NCBI RefSeq assembly: GCF_000425465.1
Contig: NZ_AUDM01000005.1
Span: forward strand, 124,001-188,000
Reading direction: 5' to 3'
DNA: 64,000 nt
Source: Flavobacterium filum DSM 17961
Lineage (GTDB): Bacteria; Bacteroidota; Bacteroidia; Flavobacteriales; Flavobacteriaceae
The notes beneath the pieces were generated by a model. That model did not search any database. It had not been told where the DNA came from and worked only from the letters and a program-made list of their open reading frames with translations. Positions 1 to 7,492 of this stretch are shown in pieces (the stretch's first letter is position 1; every line of letters begins with the position of its first letter). Both the position numbers and the translations under genes were made by a program.

Positions 1-2
1 AT

Positions 3-296
3 TGGTGTACAGCACCGGTTATTGTGGATCCTGAAAAAGATGAGGTTTATTTTACCCCCTTGTACTATGTGATGGCACATTTCAGCAAATTCATGCGTCC
101 TGGTGCCGTTAAAATAGGTTGTGAAATAAATAATAAAGAGGTGATGACAACAGCAGTAAAAAATCCGGATGGAACAATTGCGGTTGCGATTTTTAATCCT
201 TCTGATAAGAAATATGCTGTTGAAATTAAGCTAAATGAGAAACTAACCACTATTACAATTCCGGCAAAAGCATTGCAAACAGTTGTAATTAAATAA
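3..296 (+). CDS. GH30 beta-glucanase (glucosylceramidase-like), C-terminal fragment
   Basis: Only the last 97 residues are visible and the gene starts before the window. The frame is open from base 3 and reads WCTAPVIVD, then TPLYYVMAHFSKFMRPGA, which is the typical end of the GH30 barrel followed by its small beta-sandwich domain. GH30 enzymes of Bacteroidetes glucan loci usually cut beta-1,6 or beta-1,3 glucosidic bonds. The gene lies 11 bp upstream of the permease-GH17 fusion on the same strand, so it is very likely in one operon with it and fits a laminarin-type substrate with beta-1,6 branches. Catalytic residues and any signal peptide lie outside the window. The family call is fairly sure; the exact linkage specificity is inferred from context. 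Confidence 0.8.
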   Translation, partial: WCTAPVIVDPEKDEVYFTPLYYVMAHFSKFMRPGAVKIGCEINNKEVMTTAVKNPDGTIAVAIFNPSDKKYAVEIKLNEKLTTITIPAKALQTVVIK

Positions 297-307
297 AAAT
301 ATACATT

Positions 308-2644
308 ATGCAAAATACGGTACCATTTAGTCAAAAACTAGCATTTGGTCTTGGTATGCTTGCCAATCAATTGTTTCCGGCTATGCTTGGAATTTTTATT
401 GTGATATTAATTGACAAATTAGGATTTCCGGGTTGGATGCTTAGTGCGATTTATTTTGTGCCTAAGTTGTTTGATGCCATTACAGACCCAATTATGGGTT
501 TCATTACCGATAATACCAAATCGAAATGGGGGCGAAGAAGGCAGTATGTAATTATTGGAGCTTTGATTACCGGTATTTCATTTGCGTTTATGTGGCAGTT
601 GTATGCAGATGATTCTGTAAATTACAATTTTTACTATTTTATGATTGTTTCTCTATTTTTCTACTTAGGGATAACTATTTTTAGTGTGCCTTTTGTTGCG
701 ATGGGATATGAAATGAGCGATGATTTTCATGAAAGAACCAGCATCATGGCCACCTCGCAATTAATTGGACAATTAGCTTGGGTTTTTGCTCCTTGGCTTT
801 GGGTGATTATGTATGACGTTACTTTTTTCCCTTCGGCAGAAGAAGCAACGAGAACATTGGCTGTTTATGCGGCGATATTTTGTACCATACTTGCTATAAT
901 TCCTGGAATTTTCATTAAAAGTAAATCAACTTTACATGAAAATTACGAACCCTTAAATTTAAAAAATGCTAGTAGAAGTTTTGACTTGATTATTCAAGGA
1001 TTTAAAGAAGCATTACAAATAGTTCCCTTTAGAAAATTATGTATAGCTACTTTTTTTATTTTTAATGCTTTTAATACGACGGCAGGTTTTTCATTTTTCA
1101 TTATCAAATATTACTTATTCAATGGTGATGGGCAAGGTATTTGGCCTACTTTATTTGGTTGTGTAGGAGCTTTATTTACCACTTTCTTAATTATACCCAT
1201 CGTGGCAAGAATGTCGAGAGTAATGGGGAAAAAGAAAGCTTTTATTTGGTCGCAAGGGTTGTCAATTATTGGTTATGTTTCTTTGTTATTCTTATTTGTG
1301 CCAGGTAAGCCTTACTTATTTTTATTTGCATTACCCTTTATTTCTTTTGGAATTGGGAGTTTATTTACCTTAATGATGTCCATGACTTCAGATGTAATTG
1401 ACATTGATGAATTGAACACCGGAAAACGCAGAGAAGGTATTTTCGGAGCTATTTATTGGTGGATGGTTAAATTTGGTTTAGCGATTGCCGGTTTATTGAG
1501 TGGTTTAATTTTGTCATTCATTGATTTTAAATCAGGAGCACCTACTCAAACCTATGAAACCATGTTTGAATTGCGATTGTTTTTCTCCGCCATTCCAATG
1601 ATTGGTACTTTGATAGCTATTTGGGTAATGAGTGATTATAGTGTTGATGAAGCAAAAGCAAGAGAAATAAGTGCTGAACTTGCCAAGAGAAAAGCACAAA
1701 AAAGTATGGAATCATCTTCTTATGAAACAGGAAAGCTAAAATCTTTAGTACAAAATATACACTTAAATGGATATAAACTTCCAGAAAAAACCGAAGATGA
1801 GTTAAAGTTGCTTTATTCTGAAACATTATCAAAAGGACTTCATGGGTTGTGTTTTAGTCCGTATATTGAAGGTCAAGACGTGGGAGATATTTTGTCAGCC
1901 AACCAAATTAAAAGAAGATTAGACATCATTTCACCGCACACTAATTGGATTCGTTCCTTTTCATGTACGGAAGGGAATGAATTAATTCCGGAAATTGCTC
2001 GTCAAAAAGGCTTACAAACAGTTGTTGGAGCTTGGATTAGCAATGATAAAAACAGAAATGAAAAGGAAATTCAGAAGTTGATACATTTAGCAAAAGCTGG
2101 ATTAGTAGATATAGCCACCGTTGGTAATGAAGTTTTACATCGAAATGAAATTTCAGAGCAAGAACTAATTGGTTATATAAAACGGGTGAAAGAAGCAATT
2201 CCTAATGTTCCAGTAAGTTATGTAGATGCATATTATCAATTCTTGGACAAACCCAATTTAGTTGCTAATTGTGATGTGTTATTGGTTAATTTTTATCCGT
2301 TTTGGGAAGGAGCAAATAGTGATTATTCACTGGCTTATTTAAAAAACATGATGGAAGTTACTCAAGCTGTAGCTATGGGTAAAAAGGTAATTATCGCTGA
2401 AACCGGTTGGCCGAGTAAAGGCGAAAATGTTGAAGAAGCTATTCCTTCTGAACAAAACGCTATGAAATATTTTATTACTACTCAAGAATGGGCCAAAAAT
2501 AATGCTATTGAACTATTCTATTTTTCTTCTTTTGATGAATCATGGAAGGTGAAACAAGAAGGAACAGTTGGTGCCGCTTGGGGAATTTGGGATAAAGATG
2601 AAAAATTAAAATTTGAATTAAAAACAGATTCGTATGTCATTTAG
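308..2644 (+). CDS. MFS sugar permease (GPH/MelB type) fused to a GH17 beta-glucanase domain
   Basis: The 778-residue protein has two parts. Residues 1 to about 460 form a complete 12-helix glycoside-pentoside-hexuronide (MelB-like) permease, with the typical loop DNTKSKWGRRRQY near residue 70 and a charged C-terminal tail. From about residue 480 a GH17 domain follows in the same frame: the acid/base glutamate is E608 in VGNEV and the nucleophile is E698 in AETGWPS. GH17 enzymes act on beta-1,3-glucans. GPH permeases have both ends in the cytoplasm, so the hydrolase should face the cytosol and meet oligosaccharides as they enter. The downstream GH17 gene overlaps its stop by 11 bp. No frameshift scar is visible at the junction. 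Domain calls are strong; coupling of uptake to cleavage is inference. Confidence 0.85.
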   Translation: MQNTVPFSQKLAFGLGMLANQLFPAMLGIFIVILIDKLGFPGWMLSAIYFVPKLFDAITDPIMGFITDNTKSKWGRRRQYVIIGALITGISFAFMWQLYADDSVNYNFYYFMIVSLFFYLGITIFSVPFVAMGYEMSDDFHERTSIMATSQLIGQLAWVFAPWLWVIMYDVTFFPSAEEATRTLAVYAAIFCTILAIIPGIFIKSKSTLHENYEPLNLKNASRSFDLIIQGFKEALQIVPFRKLCIATFFIFNAFNTTAGFSFFIIKYYLFNGDGQGIWPTLFGCVGALFTTFLIIPIVARMSRVMGKKKAFIWSQGLSIIGYVSLLFLFVPGKPYLFLFALPFISFGIGSLFTLMMSMTSDVIDIDELNTGKRREGIFGAIYWWMVKFGLAIAGLLSGLILSFIDFKSGAPTQTYETMFELRLFFSAIPMIGTLIAIWVMSDYSVDEAKAREISAELAKRKAQKSMESSSYETGKLKSLVQNIHLNGYKLPEKTEDELKLLYSETLSKGLHGLCFSPYIEGQDVGDILSANQIKRRLDIISPHTNWIRSFSCTEGNELIPEIARQKGLQTVVGAWISNDKNRNEKEIQKLIHLAKAGLVDIATVGNEVLHRNEISEQELIGYIKRVKEAIPNVPVSYVDAYYQFLDKPNLVANCDVLLVNFYPFWEGANSDYSLAYLKNMMEVTQAVAMGKKVIIAETGWPSKGENVEEAIPSEQNAMKYFITTQEWAKNNAIELFYFSSFDESWKVKQEGTVGAAWGIWDKDEKLKFELKTDSYVI

Positions 2645-3563
2645 AGAAGGTCATTTTTTTTCATTGAATGAAAAAGAGCAATATAGCACATCAGAAAAAA
2701 GTTTCCCGGAAATTCAATTGGAAGCATATTCGGAAGAAGATTTGTCCAAATTATGGTTAAAAACGCTTGAAATGGGTATGCATGGCATTTGTTTCAGTAT
2801 GTATGAAAAAGATCAAAAGCCCGGCGATATTATTTACGGAGAACAAGTAAACAGACGGATTCAAATTCTAAAGCCTTACACAAAATGGGTACGTTCCTTT
2901 TCCTGTATTGAAGGAAATGAGCATGTTCCTAGAATCGCTCATGAAAACGGCATGAAAACCTTAGTAGGGGCTTGGCTGGGTAATGATTTAGAACTTAACG
3001 AGCAAGAAATCGAAGGATTAATTACGTTAGCTAAAGAAGGCTGTGTAGATATTGCTGCGGTTGGAAACGAAGTAATGTATCGAAATGATCTAACCGAAGA
3101 TCAATTAATTGAATATATCAAAAGAGTAAAAGAAGCAATTCCTCATATTCCGGTTGGATATGTGGATGCGTATTATGAATTTTCGCATCGACCAAGAATT
3201 ACCGAAATCTGCGATGTTATTTTGACCAATTGTTATCCTTATTGGGAAGGTTGCCCAATTGAATATTCCTTTCAGCACATGAAAAGTATGTTTGAATCAG
3301 CCAAACATGCAGGCAATGGCAAGCGGGTAATTATTACAGAAACCGGTTGGCCAAGTGAAGGTGGTTCATTAAAAGGGGCTTTCGCTTCCCCTCAAAATGC
3401 TATGAAATATTTTATAGATGCTCAAAACTGGTCAAAAGAAAACGGAATTGAAATGTTCTATTTTTCTTCCTTTGACGAAGCATGGAAAGTTGGTCCGGAG
3501 GGAGCAGTGGGAGCTTATTGGGGATTATGGGATAAAGAGGAAGCATTAAAATACCAAAAATAA
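2634..3563 (+). CDS. GH17 beta-1,3-glucanase-like enzyme, cytoplasmic
   Basis: This 309-residue protein is a single GH17 domain, closely similar along its whole length to the GH17 half of the preceding fusion (shared RSFSC.EGNE, VGNEV, YIKRVKEAIP, ETGWPS and FYFSSFDE blocks). The expected acid/base is E146 and the nucleophile E236. There is no signal peptide, so it should act in the cytoplasm on imported beta-1,3-gluco-oligosaccharides. Its ATG lies inside the end of the upstream gene, 11 bp before that stop is complete, which suggests translational coupling. The pair looks like a tandem duplication in which one copy became joined to the permease. Hydrolysis versus transglycosylation cannot be told from the sequence. 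Confidence 0.85.
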   Translation: MSFREGHFFSLNEKEQYSTSEKSFPEIQLEAYSEEDLSKLWLKTLEMGMHGICFSMYEKDQKPGDIIYGEQVNRRIQILKPYTKWVRSFSCIEGNEHVPRIAHENGMKTLVGAWLGNDLELNEQEIEGLITLAKEGCVDIAAVGNEVMYRNDLTEDQLIEYIKRVKEAIPHIPVGYVDAYYEFSHRPRITEICDVILTNCYPYWEGCPIEYSFQHMKSMFESAKHAGNGKRVIITETGWPSEGGSLKGAFASPQNAMKYFIDAQNWSKENGIEMFYFSSFDEAWKVGPEGAVGAYWGLWDKEEALKYQK

Positions 3564-3655
3564 TTATCCTTAAATGCAATTGAATTGAGCTCGAAAAAAA
3601 GGTAAATCAGTTTCACTTTTTAAGGCAACACAATTTTAAAACAAACTTATTTATC

Positions 3656-5356
3656 ATGAAAAAATACCTAGAAATACTTTTCTTACTAACCTTTTTTTGT
3701 CATTCTTATACTGTTTTTGCACAAGTTGATGTGGTGTACAACAATCTAGTCTGGTCAGACGAATTTGACAATAACGGTGCAGTTAATACGATTAAATGGC
3801 ATCATCAAACCCAACTCCCCAATGGGAGCAGTTGGTACAACGGAGAAGTACAACATTACACCAACTTAATTACCAATTCTTATGTCAGTGATGGTAAATT
3901 AACCATTAAGGCGATAAAAGAACCTTATACCAATCAAGGTGTAACCAAGCAATATACTTCTGCCAGATTAAATTCAAAGTTTGCTTTTAAATATGGAAGA
4001 GTAGATATTCGGGCAAAGATTCCAACCAATCAAGGTACTTGGCCTGCACTTTGGTTATTGGGTAAAAATGTGAATGAACCCGGCGGTTTTTGGCAACCTC
4101 AGTTTGGCAATACCAATTGGCCGGCTTGCGGTGAAATTGACATCGTGGAGCATGGAATTACGCCTTCTCAACCGCAAAATTATATTCAGAGTGCTATTCA
4201 TACGCCTTCTTCATTTGGAAATACAGTCAATCATGGCGGGACAATTGCTTCCAATTTAGGAAATGATTTTCATGTATATTCTATGAATTGGTCACCTTTT
4301 CAAATTACATTTTTATTAGACGGCGTTCCTTTTTATACGTATAATCCGGCAGTAAAAAATGCCAGCACTTGGCCTTTTGATGCTGAACAATATTTGTTAC
4401 TGAATATTGCCATGGGAGGAGTAGCAGGAAACATTCCGGCTTCTTTTACGCAAGCTTCTATGGAAATTGATTATGTACGAGTATATCAAAACATAGAACC
4501 GGATAATCAACCGCCAACCGCTTTTACGGCAACCGTAGGAGCAGTAACGAGTTCTACCGTAGAATTATTACTTAATGCGAATGACAATTCTGGAACGGTC
4601 GTTTATATGATAAATTATGGAAGCAATTCGATTACGGTTGCCAATGCTTCCGGAGAGGAAAAATCTGTAGTTATCCCCAACTTGTTACCAGTTACTGCTT
4701 ATACATTTTCTGTATCTGCTTCAGATGTCACGGGAAACGCTTATGTAAATAATCCAATAGTGTTGAATGCAACTACTTCAGCTGTCTTGGGTTGTTCAGG
4801 CACTGATAATCAAGCACAACAAGGAACGTTTACTACGGGCTATAACTATCAATTTGAAACACTTGGAAACGATGTTAAAATAACATTTACATTATTAGAT
4901 ACCGATAAAGTAGGAGTGGTGGCATTTCTATGGCGTCAATCTCCTTTTACAGAGTATCAAATGGCAAATGTTTCCGGGAATCAATTTACCTATACAATTA
5001 CTAATCAAACACAAGGAGCAACCATTAACTATGCGGTAAAATTTGCGTATGCAGGTGGATTTTCAGTGACTAGGTATTTCTCTTATGTAGTGGGAAGTAA
5101 TTGTGCGTTAGAAGTGCCAAATTTTGAGGATAAACAAGCTCATTTTTCTGTTATCAATCCGGTTAAGGATTTTGTTCAAATCAGCACAATAAAAACTATT
5201 GATCGAGTTGAAATAATCGATTTAATGGGAAGATTACTTTATCAATCCAACCAAAATATAAACACAATTGAGGTGAAAGACTTACCAAAGGGGAATTATA
5301 TGTTAATGATTTATTCAGGTTTGATAAAAGAAGTAAAAAAGATAATTATCAAGTAA
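3656..5356 (+). CDS. Secreted GH16 laminarinase (endo-beta-1,3-glucanase) with T9SS sorting domain
   Basis: The protein of 566 residues starts with a clear signal peptide ending at VFAQ (residue 23). A GH16 domain fills residues 25-280 and holds the catalytic motif GEIDIVEH, with E160 nucleophile, D162 and E165 acid/base. A fibronectin type III-like module follows (about 285-375), then a beta-rich module of about 100 residues starting at CSGTDNQ that may bind carbohydrate, and finally a T9SS type A sorting domain (FSVINPVKDF to the end). The enzyme should be exported across both membranes and cut laminarin or mixed-linkage glucan outside the cell. It is the last gene of the glucan operon on this strand, 92 bp after the free GH17 gene. 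Confidence 0.9.
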   Translation: MKKYLEILFLLTFFCHSYTVFAQVDVVYNNLVWSDEFDNNGAVNTIKWHHQTQLPNGSSWYNGEVQHYTNLITNSYVSDGKLTIKAIKEPYTNQGVTKQYTSARLNSKFAFKYGRVDIRAKIPTNQGTWPALWLLGKNVNEPGGFWQPQFGNTNWPACGEIDIVEHGITPSQPQNYIQSAIHTPSSFGNTVNHGGTIASNLGNDFHVYSMNWSPFQITFLLDGVPFYTYNPAVKNASTWPFDAEQYLLLNIAMGGVAGNIPASFTQASMEIDYVRVYQNIEPDNQPPTAFTATVGAVTSSTVELLLNANDNSGTVVYMINYGSNSITVANASGEEKSVVIPNLLPVTAYTFSVSASDVTGNAYVNNPIVLNATTSAVLGCSGTDNQAQQGTFTTGYNYQFETLGNDVKITFTLLDTDKVGVVAFLWRQSPFTEYQMANVSGNQFTYTITNQTQGATINYAVKFAYAGGFSVTRYFSYVVGSNCALEVPNFEDKQAHFSVINPVKDFVQISTIKTIDRVEIIDLMGRLLYQSNQNINTIEVKDLPKGNYMLMIYSGLIKEVKKIIIK

Positions 5357-5410
5357 GATAAATTGGCTTATTAGGAAACATTTTCAATCAAGGTGTAAGT
5401 ATAAATTAAA

Positions 5411-5610
5411 GTGAGTTCGACGTAATTATATTTAAATTTAGACACGAATTGCACGAATTTACACGAATTATAATTTTTAACAATTAAGTTTCACGAATTA
5501 AATCTGATTTATCAGATTTTATTGTTATAATATTCCATCTTCAATTCGTGTTAATTAGTGTAATTCGTGTAAAATGGTGAATGTTTCTTTGGTTTTTATA
5601 TCGAACTCAC
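5411..5610. repeat. MITE-like palindromic intergenic element
   Basis: The spacer after the GH16 gene is 342 bp long and holds no gene. About 200 bp of it form a nested imperfect palindrome. The outer arms are GTGAGTTCGA (5411-5420) and its exact reverse complement TCGAACTCAC (5601-5610). Inner arms are repeats of ACACGAATT at 5442-5470 matched by AATTCGTGT copies at 5542-5571. The centre is a hairpin of AAATCTGAT and ATCAGATTT around 5501-5519. This layout is that of a non-coding miniature element or a large REP-like hairpin. No transposase is present and no target duplication is obvious. Confidence 0.6.
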
Positions 5611-5647
5611 GTTAAATTATTGTTTTCAAAATAAAATTTTTACCAAT

Positions 5648-5684
5648 AAAAAAGGCAGTCGATTTAAGACTGCCTTTTGTTTTA
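5648..5684 (-). terminator. Intrinsic terminator of the T9SS glucan-locus gene, likely bidirectional
   Basis: AAAAGGCAGTC at 5650-5660 and GACTGCCTTTT at 5668-5678 form an 11-bp stem with a 7-nt loop. On the minus strand it follows the stop of the 463-residue gene by about 20 bp and ends in a T run. On the plus strand a T-rich stretch also follows, so it may stop transcription from both sides. Confidence 0.85.
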
Positions 5685-5698
5685 AAACCAATTTATGA

Positions 5699-7090
5699 TT
5701 ATTTTTTCACTAAACGTGAAGTAGAAATTCTTCCTTCAATGCTCACTTTAACAACGTAAATTCCGGTTTCAAGGGCAGAAATATCTACAGTTGTTTGTTG
5801 GCTATTTGGAGTTAAATTAATCACTTCTTGTCCTAATAAATTGTGAACAATAACTTTTTCAACATTTTGTGGAGCTTCAAGTGTAAATAAAGTTGAAGCA
5901 GGATTTGGATACATTTTAATGTTAGCCGCTTCAAAATTGGATACACCTAATGTATTTTTGTGTAAATAAAGGTTATCATAATAAACGGTACCTAAATTTG
6001 AGGTAATAACAAATTGTGCAAAGTCAGATACACTAGGACAAGCGTTTCCTGGAGGAGTGTTAATACAACTGAATGAAGAAAAAGGAATATCAATTGAAAT
6101 CCAACTTCCTTCTGATCCACTTGTTAACACATTTGAATTATTAGCAGAGTACTCATAAGCGTTAGTTTCACCAGTTGTGCCGTTCCAGTTTGAGAATTTA
6201 ATGTTAAAACTTTTATCAAGTGTTGGAGTGGCTGTCCAAATATCCATATGGAAACGTGTAAATCCAGCAGCATCAAATCTACCTGCTAAGAATCCTATTC
6301 CCTCACATCCTAAACCTGTGATTTTATTGGTGTTGTTTCCTTCAATTTGAACTAAAGAAGTTACAGCAGGACACCATGATGTATTATATGTATTGTCATC
6401 ACCACCAGAGTAACCAAGTGTTGCTACTGGAGTGTAAGCATCACTGAAAATTGATTTAACATCAGCCGCAGGGCGATTTGGAGGGGTTGGAGCTGCAGTT
6501 AATGGAGCAGGATCTACAGGTGGAGTTCCAAGAGGACCTTTAATATTATCTACAAAAAATGTTCTCTCTGGTCTTGGAATTGGATTTCCATTTGGGAAGA
6601 AAGTTGTTCCCCCTTGTACCCAATATGTATGAATTACAAAGCCACTATAAACGCCGGTTGCAGGTGCTGCTTGACCATCTAATGAAGTATTGAAGGTAAA
6701 AGAAACCGTTTGCCATGTACTTCCTCCTGGGTGAGAAGCTTCAGCAGCTACAATTGCAGGACCACCGTTACCACCGGTTACTTTAACTAAAAAAGTTATA
6801 GGTGTGTCTGAAAACACATCCATTGTCATGGTTTGTGTTGCCGTTAAGTTTACCAAAGATGTCAAACTTAAATTGATTCCTTGCCAAGGCTCACCAGCTG
6901 GATTTCCAACTATTTTTAACACTTGCGATGTGTTTGTACCTGTACCTGTCTCAACAACTGGTGCAGGGCCATTTCCAAATGGATCACCAGCTACTCCACC
7001 ACTTTCACTAGATTCAAAACCTAAAAGAAGATCTTGAGAATATCCTATTGAAAATGTCAAAAGGAGAAATAAAAAAGTAATTTTTTTCAT
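5699..7090 (-). CDS. Secreted T9SS protein with two jelly-roll-like domains, putative glucan-binding
   Basis: The protein of 463 residues has a signal peptide ending at GYSQ (residue 19) and a T9SS type A sorting domain at the C-terminus (from about residue 385, with YPNPAS and LETGIYVVKV). Between them lie two beta-rich regions of roughly 170 residues each (about 20-190 and 212-375) joined by a proline-rich linker PVDPAPLTAAPTPPNRPAAD. Phrases such as FHMDIWT and NWNGTTGE resemble carbohydrate-binding or lectin-like jelly rolls, but no catalytic motif is visible. It lies between the GH16 gene and the locus regulator and points away from the regulator. A surface-exposed laminarin-binding role is inferred from context, not proved by motifs. 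Confidence 0.6.
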   Translation of the reverse strand: MKKITFLFLLLTFSIGYSQDLLLGFESSESGGVAGDPFGNGPAPVVETGTGTNTSQVLKIVGNPAGEPWQGINLSLTSLVNLTATQTMTMDVFSDTPITFLVKVTGGNGGPAIVAAEASHPGGSTWQTVSFTFNTSLDGQAAPATGVYSGFVIHTYWVQGGTTFFPNGNPIPRPERTFFVDNIKGPLGTPPVDPAPLTAAPTPPNRPAADVKSIFSDAYTPVATLGYSGGDDNTYNTSWCPAVTSLVQIEGNNTNKITGLGCEGIGFLAGRFDAAGFTRFHMDIWTATPTLDKSFNIKFSNWNGTTGETNAYEYSANNSNVLTSGSEGSWISIDIPFSSFSCINTPPGNACPSVSDFAQFVITSNLGTVYYDNLYLHKNTLGVSNFEAANIKMYPNPASTLFTLEAPQNVEKVIVHNLLGQEVINLTPNSQQTTVDISALETGIYVVKVSIEGRISTSRLVKK

Positions 7091-7125
7091 AATGTATAAT
7101 TTTTTGAGTTATTAATGAATATTCA

Positions 7126-7133
7126 CAAATTTA
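7126..7133 (-). promoter_or_regulatory. Probable -7 promoter box TAAATTTG
   Basis: On the minus strand this is a perfect match to the Bacteroidetes -7 consensus TAnnTTTG. It lies 36 bp before the ATG of the T9SS gene. No good TTG -33 box is seen at the usual distance. Confidence 0.5.
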
Positions 7134-7173
7134 CGCATAACTTGAGTAGCATTCCAGTTAAGTGACTATATAT

Positions 7174-7308
7174 AAACTATACAAACCAATATTTCGAATA
7201 AATCATTTACAGAACCATTCAAATAGGCATTTCCATTTGTTATCATAAGCTCATAGGGGCAAAGAAAAATTTTTGAAATTAGAATGTTGTATAGTTTTTG
7301 TATAGTTT
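7174..7308. promoter_or_regulatory. Three copies of the 11-mer AAACTATACAA in the divergent spacer, candidate operator
   Basis: The 402-bp divergent spacer between the T9SS protein gene and the regulator gene (7091-7492) holds no ORF. It contains AAACTATACAA at 7174-7184 and two perfect head-to-tail copies in the opposite orientation (TTGTATAGTTT at 7287-7297 and 7298-7308). The spacing of the tandem pair is exactly 11 bp, one helical turn. The position between a glucan-locus gene and its HTH regulator suggests a binding site for that regulator. A weaker related sequence (CCTATACAC) occurs near 7444. Confidence 0.5.
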
Positions 7309-7492
7309 ATTTGCGAACTACAACGTTTTCAAAATGTTATTTGACCTTTTTAAAACATCATTTTTTGTATAAATAGCAACAAAGCTACATTTTGTTTACC
7401 TCTACAATATTTTAATTATATTACCGAACAAAAATTTTTTTTACCTATACACTTTTAATCTCATCAAATTTTTATAAATTAGTAAAAAAATT

